Shown here: positions 25,248 to 33,832 of the stretch, one piece after another | Position numbering within the stretch: the first letter of the stretch is position 1 | Layout: each line of letters opens with the position of its first letter | Assembly (NCBI GenBank): GCA_009917455.1 | Contig: QZDS01000012.1 | Location: 1-64,000 of the forward strand | Length of the DNA stretch: 64,000 nt | Reading direction: 5' to 3' | Source of the DNA: a bacterium 1xD8-48 | GTDB lineage: Bacteria; Bacillota; Clostridia; Lachnospirales; Lachnospiraceae | Translations under genes and position numbers: made by a program | Notes under the pieces: model-generated | What the model saw: only the letters and a program-made list of their open reading frames with translations | The model's database searches: none | What the model was told of the DNA's origin: nothing

Positions 25248-26004
25248 CATATGTCGGAATGAATTGAAGAAACTAAAGCGTCAGAGGACAGCAAGGATGT
25301 TGTGGGCAGTTGGCATCCTGATACCTGCGTTTGGCACACTGCTCTGTATAAAAAACCATTATCCCTTTAGAAATTTGGTCGGTGCGAATGTCTTGTTTGG
25401 AAGTTTTCTTGTGATTCCATTTGTCTTTTCCGCCATGCTTTTAAACTTGTTTGAACTGGAGGAGAGGAATCATACATTGAAAAACATTCTGGTGACTGGA
25501 GTACCTGAATGGAAGATTTTTTTGTCCAAATTGGCCGCTGCTCTTGTGATTATTGTGGTATTTACGGGAATTATTACTGCTTATACAGTTGCAGGAGGAA
25601 TTTTTCTGCGGAATTATATTTCGGATGTTTTCCATATTTTCGGTATATTTTTAATAATATCTCTGTGCAGCGTCTGTGCGACAATGCCTGTGGTGCTTTT
25701 GATTATTTTGCTCCGCAAAAGGAACCTGATTGCGATGATAGCGATTAACTGTTTTATACTCATTGATTTTTTGTTTGTATGGCAGTTGACCATGTTTCAT
25801 TGCCTTGAGATGCATCTGCCTGTTTTGGCAGCATTTCGCATTACTTATCCCTTTAGCATTATTGAATATACGGATAATCTGCAGCCTGGTTTGGATACAC
25901 TGTATTATCCAATGGACAAGGGAATATTTTTGTTGGGGGCAACAACGGCAGCTTCCCTTGTAATTAGTTTATGGCTTTATAAAAGACAGGAGGCCGATGT
26001 ATGA
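25240..26004 (+). CDS. ABC-2 type permease, antimicrobial peptide exporter subunit
   Basis: About 254 residues with roughly six hydrophobic helices. TTG 25240, 8 nt after GGAGG, is the likely start, overlapping the ATPase gene by 8 bp; GTG 25231 is too close to the ribosome site. It begins LLSICRNELKKLKRQRT, similar to the second permease (RAELKKLKRQKM), as in LanE/LanG pairs. Confidence 0.85.
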   Translation: MLSICRNELKKLKRQRTARMLWAVGILIPAFGTLLCIKNHYPFRNLVGANVLFGSFLVIPFVFSAMLLNLFELEERNHTLKNILVTGVPEWKIFLSKLAAALVIIVVFTGIITAYTVAGGIFLRNYISDVFHIFGIFLIISLCSVCATMPVVLLIILLRKRNLIAMIAINCFILIDFLFVWQLTMFHCLEMHLPVLAAFRITYPFSIIEYTDNLQPGLDTLYYPMDKGIFLLGATTAASLVISLWLYKRQEADV

Positions 26005-26744
26005 TGAAAAGATTGATCAGGGCAGAATTAAAGAAATTGAAAAGACAGAAAATGGTTTTTGTTGGATATCTCAGCATACTCTTTTCATTTATCATTACTT
26101 TTGCGCAGCAAATGCGGATTAAGGCAGGAGCGCCTGAATGGGAAGGGCTTGCAGAAATGTTTTTTTACAATAATGCAATGCTGTTCCTGCCGTTTACAGT
26201 ATCTTTGATTGGGGGATACATGATAGATCAGGAATATGCAGGGGATACTCTGAAAAACCTGTTGGTGATACCGGTCAGATGGCAGGATGCGATAAAAGCG
26301 AAAGTGGCAGTCTTGTTTTTGCTGATGATCAGAGTTGCGCTGTTTGAAATGGTTCTGCTTTTGTCTGCGGGTATTATGTTAAGGAACTGTCCTGCCGTGT
26401 TTATGATGGCAGGCGTATGTATGAAAGCGCTTGCGTATAATATCTGTATCACGTTAAGCATATTGCCTGTGATTCTGTGGTTTGGAAAGAATGGTGGGAA
26501 ATATATATGGGGAAGTATACTCTCCATGCTTGTTGGTGTATCCGGAGTGTTTGTAGTAAATGGAAGGGCAGCTTATTGGCATCCGGTTACAGTTTGTTTT
26601 TCATTTCTATCGGACATTTATGGTGATAAATCTGTAATAGGATACATGAAGTCGGGTGTAGCAATCTTTCTGTATGGGTTATTGTGTATGTTGGTGTACT
26701 GGATCAGGTATTGTAGGGAAAACAGATCATGTCCTCTATCCTGA
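26001..26744 (+). CDS. ABC-2 type permease, second exporter subunit
   Basis: 247 residues, about six membrane helices, start ATG overlapping the previous stop by 4 bp. The N-terminus LIRAELKKLKRQKMVFVG matches its partner. The last codons run into transposon-related remnant sequence, so its C-terminus could be altered. Confidence 0.85.
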   Translation: MMKRLIRAELKKLKRQKMVFVGYLSILFSFIITFAQQMRIKAGAPEWEGLAEMFFYNNAMLFLPFTVSLIGGYMIDQEYAGDTLKNLLVIPVRWQDAIKAKVAVLFLLMIRVALFEMVLLLSAGIMLRNCPAVFMMAGVCMKALAYNICITLSILPVILWFGKNGGKYIWGSILSMLVGVSGVFVVNGRAAYWHPVTVCFSFLSDIYGDKSVIGYMKSGVAIFLYGLLCMLVYWIRYCRENRSCPLS

Positions 26745-26892
26745 TATCCGGCAGATGCCTGGACATGAAAATATCTCAACTACTTCTGGGTTCTACGCTT
26801 TTGTAACCCTGGACAGGTTAGCAAAAGCTCTGACAGGGCCGCCGCCTTACCAGGGCAGGCGGCACGGCTTAAGATACGTCCGTCTTCCCTGA
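26737..26892 (+). pseudogene. tyrosine recombinase C-terminal remnant
   Basis: YPDIRQMPGHENISTTSGFY, followed by AFVTLDRLAKAL, is the GH...Y end of a phage/transposon integrase. Nothing of the catalytic arginine boxes upstream remains. Confidence 0.6.
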
Positions 26893-27056
26893 CCTTGTAA
26901 TGAATACAGTCCATAAAAACGAATGGATAGACCGGGTTTAATGGATGTGACTGCCACTCTTTTGTCTCCGGGAGTATCCGGTCGATAATCTTACTGGCCA
27001 TGTCAGCAGACATCTCCATTCCGTAAAACTCCTGAAGGATATTATTTTACACTACC
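26830..27056 (-). pseudogene. IS256-family transposase remnant
   Basis: Minus-strand frame with ILQEFYGMEMSADMASKIID and HPLNPVYPFVFMDCIHYKVR, the catalytic-Asp region of mutator/IS256 transposases. Truncated at both ends, with the frame lost around 26850. No terminal repeats found. Confidence 0.7.
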
Positions 27057-27063
27057 TTACATT

Positions 27064-30000
27064 CTACATAAAATCAAATAAACTCATCTGGACAGCCTTT
27101 TCGGCATCTTTATCCTCCGTTTTTTTCGGGCGTTCCCATCTGATATTTTCCGAAGGGATTTCCTGCAAGAAGCAGGAAGGCTCTTGCCCGCAGACAAGGA
27201 TAAGCTCTTCCTCCGCCCGGGTCATGCCGACATAACAAAGGCGGCGTTCCTCCTCGATAGAGTCAGCCGTATTTACACCGCCAAATTCCAGAGGGAAGCG
27301 TCCCTTGTCCATTCCGTAAAGAAAGACTACCGGAAATTCCAGACCTTTGGAGCCGTGGAGGGTCATCAGAGTCACGGCGTCGGAAGTAAATTTTCTGCCG
27401 CCGTTTCGTCTTACGTCACCGTCTTCTCCAAAGGTAAGTGTGCGGAGAAAGTCTTCCATAGTAGAATGGAGTACTGACATGTCTGTCAGTTTTTTTAAAG
27501 CTTCTTTGTGTTCAAAATTAATTTCGCCGTCCCATTCCTCGAGAAGTTTCAGGGGGCGGGTTTTCCTGATTTTTTTCCGGTATTTTTCAGTGAGGTAAGC
27601 AAGCTGTTCCTCCGGCGATTCTTTTAACCAGTGGGAAAGCAATTTCTGGCAGAGGGATTCCACTGCTTTTTTTCCGGGATAAAGCGCCTGATAAAAAAAG
27701 TACAGCGTTGCGCGAACCTCGCGTTCGTTCAGGAAATCTTCTCTGCCTGCCACCTGATAGGGAATCCCCTCCTGTCTGAGGCACTTTTCAAGCAGAGCCG
27801 CCTGCCGGTGGGCCCGGTAGAGCACTGCGATATCCGAAAATCCCCGGATTGGGCGTTCGACACCGGTTTCGCTTTGCTCTGTGTCAAGCATGTCGATACC
27901 GCCAATCTGCCGATTGATTTCTTTGGCTACAAAAATTGCCTCCCGCCGTTCATCTTCCACTACTGCAATTCGGACAGGACGCCGTCCGGCCTTTCTGGCA
28001 GTCATACTGCGGGTCTCCCCTTCGTTGTGGGAGATTACGCCAAGAGCGGCCTGAAGAATATCCGGGGCCGAACGGTAGTTTTCCTCAAGACGGGTGGTAA
28101 TAAGGTCCGGGGACTCTGCGGCCAGATGCCGAAAAATGTTGGGATTGCAGCCGCGAAAACCATAAATAGACTGGTCAGGGTCTCCAATCACAAATAATTC
28201 CTGTCCGCCGCGGCTCCATTCTGTCATCAGTTGATACTGGAGCGGGTTAATATCCTGAAACTCGTCAATGAGCAGGTAGGAAAAGCACTTCCTCTCAGGC
28301 GCATCCTCCGAAAGCCCTTTCAATATTTTCAGAGTTTCCAGAAGCAGGTCGTCATAATCCATTGCGCCGGATTCCAGAAGAAGCCTTTGATAATATTCAT
28401 AAATCCGCCTGTTTTTTTCATCAGCCTGCACCAGGCCGTTTTTAATTCTGGAAAGCTCCCGGAGCAATCCGGAAGGGGAATCTTTTCTTTCAAATTCCAG
28501 GAGCGCTTTTTCCGCGAGCTCCGTTTGAAGTCCGGTATCAGCAATCATAAAGGAAAGCCCGGCATTTTGCAGAAAACGGCTGCAGATAGCATGAAAGGTT
28601 CCTATTTGAACGGCAGGCTTTTCGGAAGACTTTATGCGTTTCTTATCCGTCTTTCCCGATAGATTTCTGCCGTCCATTCTGGCACGCATTTCTTCCGCTG
28701 CTTTATTGGTGAAGGTGACCGCCGTGATTTCTTCCGGCGGAATCTCTCTTACGTCCAGAAGATAGTGGAGTCTGGCAATCAGCGTTTTGGTTTTCCCGGC
28801 GCCCGGTCCGGCGATAACGGCTATTCTTCGGCCGGTCTGTGCTGCCGCTTTCTGCTGGCGTTCATTCAAAGTCAGGGCATGAGCCGGCTGAAGGGCATCA
28901 TCAGAAGAATGCAGATTTTCCGTCGGCGCGGCCGGTTTTTGGCCGGAACCGCAGTCCGGCCCTTCGCATTCGTTCCGTCCGGCATTACCGCTTTGTCCGG
29001 CGTTTCCATATTCTTCGCGTCCGGTAATTTTTTCTTTGGGGCTTTTGCTTAGTGCCTGCAGCTCTGCTGTTGTAAAAAGAGATATCTGTCCTTCCAGACC
29101 GCTGATCTCTTCCGGAGTCAGAAGGCCGATTTTACCATATTCCCCGTCGAAACCCGGCGTGCGCTCCACCTGGCCGCTGCGCAGTCTTTGGATTCCTTCC
29201 GCAATAAGGGGGCCGGCTGTATTTCGGATATCCTCAACGGGTACTTCCCGCAGAATGGAAAACTCAGAACCGAGAGCTTTTATCAAATGCTCATATTGTT
29301 CCGTGGCTTTCTTTCCGGCGGAGGAAATCCCGGTGGAGGCGCCGATGACTTCCAGAAGCGGAACTAGGCTCTCAAAAGGCCGGCCTGTGGGCAGAAGATA
29401 GCCTTCTTCACGGTCCGCCAGTTGTTCTACACGATTTAGCACACCGATGGTGATTTTCTTCCCGCAGACAGGACATTTATTTCTATATTGGGCAGTTTCA
29501 GATGGGCTAATACATAATCCGCATTTTCGGTGTCCGTCAAAATGATATTTTCCTTCCTCGGGGAAAAATTCGATGGTGCCAGCCAGTCCTTTTCCATTTG
29601 AAATGGCGTCTGCCAGCCCGTCATAGGACAGTTCTATATCAAACAGATTGGCCTCACGCCCAAGCTTTGCCGGCGAGTGGGCATCGGAATTGGAAATGAG
29701 GTGGAAACGGTCAAGGGCGCTTACCCGCCAGTTCATGGGAGGGTCGGAGGAAAGGCCGGTTTCCAGAGCGCGGATATGGGGCGTTAAATCTTCGAAACAT
29801 TCTTCAACCGTATCAAATCCTGAAAAAGCGCCAAACATGGAAAAATGCGGCGTCCATATATGGGCAGGCACATAAATTCCCCCCGGACTGGTTTCCAGCA
29901 TGATTTCCAGCAGGTCCCGGCAGGGAAGTCCCAAAATGGGCCGGCCGTCAGAGTGGATATTTCCAATCAGTTCCAGCCGCCTTGCCAACGCGTCCGCCGC

Positions 30001-30330
30001 TTCCAGATCAGGCAGGAGGAGAAGGCTGTGCACCTTTCTAACCCGATCCCCTTTTTTATAGATGGAGCTGATTTCCCCGGTGACAACGAAGCGGGGCTGA
30101 CGAGAGGGCGCTCCCTCCAGCCGGTATTCCTTTTTGAGGACATACAGACCCTCTTCCGCCGGTTCCAGCTTTTCTGCCAGTTCTGCACGCCATGCGGGAT
30201 GGGTAAAATCCCCGGTCCCTATAATATCGATTCCTTTTTTCCCGGCCCACAAATCCAGATATTCCGGTGTGCAGTCCCGGCTGGTTGCCCGGGAGTATCT
30301 GGAGTGGATATGCAAATCCCCTATGTACAT
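27064..30330 (-). CDS. PHP domain fused to UvrD/Rep-family helicase
   Basis: 1088 residues. The N-terminal 380 or so form a PHP-type metal-dependent domain (GDLHIHSRYSRATSRDC, GTGDFTHPAW, ISNSDAHSPAKLG) as in endonuclease Q-like proteins, with a zinc ribbon (CGLCISPSE and CPVCGKK). A linker leads to a superfamily 1 helicase: Walker A AVIAGPGAGKTKTLIARL, DEFQDINPLQ, GDPDQSIYGFRG, LEENYRS, and VTLMTLHGSKGLEFPVVF. It probably recognises or cuts damaged or deaminated DNA and unwinds it. Start follows ACGAGG. It is transcribed divergently from cas3, across the region that carries the crRNA-like element. Confidence 0.9.
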   Translation of the reverse strand: MYIGDLHIHSRYSRATSRDCTPEYLDLWAGKKGIDIIGTGDFTHPAWRAELAEKLEPAEEGLYVLKKEYRLEGAPSRQPRFVVTGEISSIYKKGDRVRKVHSLLLLPDLEAADALARRLELIGNIHSDGRPILGLPCRDLLEIMLETSPGGIYVPAHIWTPHFSMFGAFSGFDTVEECFEDLTPHIRALETGLSSDPPMNWRVSALDRFHLISNSDAHSPAKLGREANLFDIELSYDGLADAISNGKGLAGTIEFFPEEGKYHFDGHRKCGLCISPSETAQYRNKCPVCGKKITIGVLNRVEQLADREEGYLLPTGRPFESLVPLLEVIGASTGISSAGKKATEQYEHLIKALGSEFSILREVPVEDIRNTAGPLIAEGIQRLRSGQVERTPGFDGEYGKIGLLTPEEISGLEGQISLFTTAELQALSKSPKEKITGREEYGNAGQSGNAGRNECEGPDCGSGQKPAAPTENLHSSDDALQPAHALTLNERQQKAAAQTGRRIAVIAGPGAGKTKTLIARLHYLLDVREIPPEEITAVTFTNKAAEEMRARMDGRNLSGKTDKKRIKSSEKPAVQIGTFHAICSRFLQNAGLSFMIADTGLQTELAEKALLEFERKDSPSGLLRELSRIKNGLVQADEKNRRIYEYYQRLLLESGAMDYDDLLLETLKILKGLSEDAPERKCFSYLLIDEFQDINPLQYQLMTEWSRGGQELFVIGDPDQSIYGFRGCNPNIFRHLAAESPDLITTRLEENYRSAPDILQAALGVISHNEGETRSMTARKAGRRPVRIAVVEDERREAIFVAKEINRQIGGIDMLDTEQSETGVERPIRGFSDIAVLYRAHRQAALLEKCLRQEGIPYQVAGREDFLNEREVRATLYFFYQALYPGKKAVESLCQKLLSHWLKESPEEQLAYLTEKYRKKIRKTRPLKLLEEWDGEINFEHKEALKKLTDMSVLHSTMEDFLRTLTFGEDGDVRRNGGRKFTSDAVTLMTLHGSKGLEFPVVFLYGMDKGRFPLEFGGVNTADSIEEERRLCYVGMTRAEEELILVCGQEPSCFLQEIPSENIRWERPKKTEDKDAEKAVQMSLFDFM

Positions 30331-30389
30331 TTTTTCCTCGTTTCTTCTTTGGAGAATAAGAATATGTGCTTATGCAGTTCCTGTTTTTT

Positions 30390-30480
30390 GGTGGCGGCAA
30401 ATTGCTTTTTCGCTGTTTTGCCGCCGTTTGTTGCGGTAACAATACCACCAATATTTCAATCCACACTTTCACTAAGCGAC
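30390..30480 (-). ncRNA. crRNA-like autoregulatory RNA (CreR-type), antisense upstream of cas3
   Basis: A lone degenerate repeat lies at 30480-30453 on the minus strand. It starts GTCGCT and ends GTGGATTGAAAT, identical at both ends to the array repeat. Its middle differs, but CGCTT can still pair with AAGTG, keeping a hairpin. The next bases (30452 downward) read ATTGGTGGTATTGTTA. A mirror target, ATTGGAGGTATAGTTA, lies on the minus strand at 30577-30562, directly after TTC. The two differ only at positions 6 and 12. A hairpin with stem GGCGGCAAA/TTTGCCGCC (30425-30393) follows, in the place of a downstream repeat hairpin. Known relatives are Cas-regulating RNAs that steer Cascade to the cas promoter; the role here is inferred. 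Confidence 0.75.
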
Positions 30481-30486
30481 ATAAAC

Positions 30487-30515
30487 AGTTTATGCGATTA
30501 AGAAATATTTATCAA
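30487..30515 (-). promoter_or_regulatory. promoter of the crRNA-like RNA
   Basis: On the minus strand TTGATA (30515-30510), 17-bp spacer, TAAACT (30492-30487). The predicted transcription start falls at about 30480, the first base of the degenerate repeat. Confidence 0.65.
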
Positions 30516-30531
30516 GTCATATTATTTTTCC

Positions 30532-30560
30532 TTGACATTTCTGTAGGGAAACCATATTAT
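30532..30560 (+). promoter_or_regulatory. cas operon promoter
   Basis: TTGACA (30532-30537), 17-bp spacer, TATTAT (30555-30560). Predicted start near 30567, 43 bp before the cas3 start codon. Divergent from the crRNA-like RNA promoter. Confidence 0.8.
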
Positions 30561-30580
30561 TTAACTATACCTCCAATGAA
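30543..30580 (-). promoter_or_regulatory. predicted Cascade target site in the cas promoter
   Basis: On the minus strand, TTC (30580-30578), the known type I-C PAM, is followed by 16 bases (30577-30562) matching the start of the crRNA-like spacer except at positions 6 and 12. Bound Cascade would cover the -10 element and the transcription start. Beyond position 16 the match ends, as expected if cleavage by Cas3 is to be avoided. Confidence 0.72.
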
Positions 30581-30609
30581 AATATAAATATACAAAGGAA
30601 GTGATTTGA

Positions 30610-33042
30610 TTGACAGCTCATATTTCGGACGATGGACTGGGCAGAGAAGAGTCAGTAGCGGAACATACAGAAAAGACGGTATTCTTGTGTAGCGAAAAGG
30701 GAAAAAGATGCGGGCTTTCTCAAATTATGTCTTTATGCGGAATGTTTCACGATATGGGAAAAGATAAACGTTCGTTTGACGACTATCTGCATGCGGATGA
30801 AGCGGTGAGGCGAAAGCTTAGAGGAACCATCGGGCATGCCTCAACGGGCGCAAAATATATTTATGATAAATATCACGATGGTTGTTCCGGAAATATAAAA
30901 TATATGGTTGAAATGGTTTCCTATGCCATAGCGGCTCATCATGGGCTGTTTGACTGTGTTGATATTGAACATGCAGATATATTTTCAAAAAGGATAAAAA
31001 CAGTTGAGGATTATGACGAAGCATGCGGAAATTCCAGGCGGGATTATCTCTATCAATGTGAAACGGATGAGATTTTTAAGGATGCGTCAGATGAATTTAA
31101 CCTGGTTTGGAACAGGATTAAGGAATTGTTCACACATCTGAAAACTATGATGGCGGCGAAAGAGAAGGGAGATGCAAGGGGATTACTGGCTGATTGTAAA
31201 TTTTTTCTCCTTGCCTGCCTGCAGCGTTTGATTTTATCTATCTTAATTGATTCTGACTGGGAAGCAACCGGTGACTTTATGGATAATATCAATACGTTGT
31301 CAAAGAAGCCGCAATTTAATAAAGATGAAGTGTTTCGGGAGGCCGGAGAACATTTTGCGGCGTATATGGCGAAAAAGCAGCAAGAGGTTAATATTTCCCG
31401 TCTGACCGGCAAAGAAAGAGTGATATTCGAGGCGAGAAATACACTGTTAAATGAATGCAGGCAGTTTGCAGTGCATCTGGCAGGCGTATATTGTCTGCCG
31501 ATTCCCACAGGAGGAGGAAAAACGCTGAGCAGCCTTGCTTATGCACTGGAATTTTGCAGACAGCATCCTGAGACAGAGCGTATTATATATGTATCGCCTT
31601 TTGTGAGCATTACGGAGCAGAACGCGCAGGTATTCCGTGAGGCAATCGGCAATGCTGACTGGATATTAGAGCACCATTCGTCTGTAATCAGGAATGAGGA
31701 AACGGAGAATGAGGATTACCGAAGCAATAAATTTTCCAGATACGATATTAACTGGGAGGAACCTTTTATCTGCACCACCTTTGTCCAGTTTATGAACACA
31801 TTATTTTCAGACAGGAGTGAATCGGTGCGGCGAATGCATCGGCTTGTTAATTCGGTTGTGATTATTGATGAAGTGCAGTCAATGCCGCTGAAATGTGTAC
31901 ATACATTCAATTATATGATTAATTTTTTGAATTTTGTATGTAATACCAATATTATTTTGTGCACGGCGACACAGCCGGCTCTGGAGGAAGCGGAATGTCC
32001 CATTTTTTACAGCCGCCCCAAATATATGATAAGAAATGCTGCGGATTGGGTTCTTAAGTTTGAAAGAGTAAAAATACATATACCGAAAGCGGAACAAAAA
32101 TACACATTTGACAGCCTTGGAAAAGAAATTGCCAGGCAGACAGAGGAATATCGTTCAATACTTGTGGTTTTGAATACAAAGTCAGCGGTAAGAAAATTAT
32201 ACGATATATTAAAAGAACAAAATATTCATGTTGAATATCTTACGACAAATTTATGCGCGGAGCACAGGAGTGATAAGATTAAGAGCATAAAGGAAACTCT
32301 TGTCAAAAAGGAGGAAAATATTGTTGTTATCAGCACCAATTTGATTGAGGCGGGAGTGGATATTTCCTTTGAATGCGTATACCGTTCTATGGCTGGATTG
32401 GACAGCCTGGCCCAGACGGCCGGGAGGTGCAACAGAAATGGCGAGGCGGAATACGGCGATATATATCTGATAAAGCTTGAAGGTGAAAATACCGGTAATA
32501 TGGAGGAACTGCAGGAAAACACAAGAGCGGCGGAAGAAGTCATCTATCAGTTCAATAACAGTGAAAATCCGGGAAGCCTTTTAATGCCCGAATGGATGGA
32601 TGAATATTATAAAAGCGTATATTTCAGCGGAGCCGATAAAATGAATTTCCCGGTGGAAAAGATAGATAGGAATATAATAGAGCTTTTATCGAGAGGGTTC
32701 GGAACTGAGGAAAAGAAGAATTATATGAATCAGGCGTATAAAACGGCCGGGCGGGCATACCGGGTCATAGATAATGAGACGTTCGGCGTAATCGTACCAT
32801 ATAAAAAAGGAGCGGAAATCATAGCGGCCATTCAGGAAATATCCGATGCGGGGGATATAAGAAGTTATATACGACAGGCGCAGCGATATACGGTAAATGT
32901 CAGGGGAAACCAGATGAAAAAGCTGGATGGGCTTATTCAGCCGATAAGTGATAAAATACCTGATTTATATATGGTAACGGCACCTGGCGCCTACAATAAT
33001 GACTACGGTATTGCGCCGGAGTGGGAAACGCTTATTTTTTAA
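30610..33042 (+). CDS. cas3: type I-C Cas3 nuclease-helicase
   Basis: 810 residues from a TTG start preceded by AAAGGAAGTG. HD nuclease domain with the His-Asp pair at about 47-48 ([13 protein letters not shown]) and AAHHGLFDC; superfamily 2 helicase with Walker [21 protein letters not shown] (about 300), DEVQ box ([10 protein letters not shown], about 420), TATQP, and motif [14 protein letters not shown]. Recruited by Cascade to degrade target DNA. First gene of the operon. Confidence 0.95.
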   Translation: MTAHISDDGLGREESVAEHTEKTVFLCSEKGKRCGLSQIMSLCGMFHDMGKDKRSFDDYLHADEAVRRKLRGTIGHASTGAKYIYDKYHDGCSGNIKYMVEMVSYAIAAHHGLFDCVDIEHADIFSKRIKTVEDYDEACGNSRRDYLYQCETDEIFKDASDEFNLVWNRIKELFTHLKTMMAAKEKGDARGLLADCKFFLLACLQRLILSILIDSDWEATGDFMDNINTLSKKPQFNKDEVFREAGEHFAAYMAKKQQEVNISRLTGKERVIFEARNTLLNECRQFAVHLAGVYCLPIPTGGGKTLSSLAYALEFCRQHPETERIIYVSPFVSITEQNAQVFREAIGNADWILEHHSSVIRNEETENEDYRSNKFSRYDINWEEPFICTTFVQFMNTLFSDRSESVRRMHRLVNSVVIIDEVQSMPLKCVHTFNYMINFLNFVCNTNIILCTATQPALEEAECPIFYSRPKYMIRNAADWVLKFERVKIHIPKAEQKYTFDSLGKEIARQTEEYRSILVVLNTKSAVRKLYDILKEQNIHVEYLTTNLCAEHRSDKIKSIKETLVKKEENIVVISTNLIEAGVDISFECVYRSMAGLDSLAQTAGRCNRNGEAEYGDIYLIKLEGENTGNMEELQENTRAAEEVIYQFNNSENPGSLLMPEWMDEYYKSVYFSGADKMNFPVEKIDRNIIELLSRGFGTEEKKNYMNQAYKTAGRAYRVIDNETFGVIVPYKKGAEIIAAIQEISDAGDIRSYIRQAQRYTVNVRGNQMKKLDGLIQPISDKIPDLYMVTAPGAYNNDYGIAPEWETLIF

Positions 33043-33085
33043 CGGGATACAAATTACAGAGCAAGGGCAGAAAGGAAGGGAGAAC

Positions 33086-33832
33086 ATGGAAAAGCCTAAT
33101 ATTATCGAATATAGTGTGTTTGGCAGATATGCGCTATTCACAGACCCGCTTTCAAAGACAGGAGGAGAAAAGTGCAGTTATCAGATTCCGACTTATCAGG
33201 CGCTTAAGGGGATAACGGAATCAATTTACTGGAAGCCAACTATTACATGGATTATTGACGAGTGCCGTGTTATGAATCCGATACAGACAGAGTCAAAGGG
33301 AATAAGACCAATCAGATACAGCGGCGGAAATGATTTGGCATATTATACTTATTTGCGGAATGTAGAGTATCGGGTAAAAGCGCACTTTGTATGGAATGAA
33401 AACCGGGAAGACCTGAAGTCTGACAGAAATGAAAATAAGCACTATGACATTGCAAAACGAATGATTGAAAGGGGAGGGAGGAGAGATATTTTTTTAGGGG
33501 CAAGAGAGTGTCAGGGATATGTGGAACCCTGTTCGTTTGAGGAGGGTAAAGGCGCATATGATGCAATGGACTTGCCCTTTGGCATTATGGTACATGGCAT
33601 TACCTATCCTGACGAAGCGGTACGGGAAGAGGAAAAGGGAAAAATGACAGTACGGCTTTTTAATGCACAGATGAAAAAGGGGGTAATACGTTTTCCGCGG
33701 CCAGAAGAATGTGAAATAAGGCAGGTTCTGCGTGAAGCAAAACAAAAGGAATTTATTGTAGAAAGAAATTTCAAAGGATTAAAAGAGTTTGAGGGAGGTG
33801 ACTTATTTGGCATGGTTAAAGACTTTGGCTGA
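33086..33832 (+). CDS. cas5c: type I-C Cas5 (Cas5c/Cas5d) endoribonuclease
   Basis: 248 residues from ATG 33086 after AAGGAAGGGAG; the longer open frame overlapping cas3 is not used. The family start [20 protein letters not shown] and [21 protein letters not shown] are typical. In type I-C this protein replaces Cas6: it cuts the pre-crRNA at the repeat hairpin and stays on the 5' handle. The glycine-rich end is also present. Confidence 0.93.
   Translation: MEKPNIIEYSVFGRYALFTDPLSKTGGEKCSYQIPTYQALKGITESIYWKPTITWIIDECRVMNPIQTESKGIRPIRYSGGNDLAYYTYLRNVEYRVKAHFVWNENREDLKSDRNENKHYDIAKRMIERGGRRDIFLGARECQGYVEPCSFEEGKGAYDAMDLPFGIMVHGITYPDEAVREEEKGKMTVRLFNAQMKKGVIRFPRPEECEIRQVLREAKQKEFIVERNFKGLKEFEGGDLFGMVKDFG

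Noticed and set aside
30393..30425. Hairpin GGCGGCAAA/TTTGCCGCC as an ordinary terminator
   Set aside because: No T-tract follows on either strand; its place after the spacer-like part fits the 3' end of the crRNA-like RNA better.
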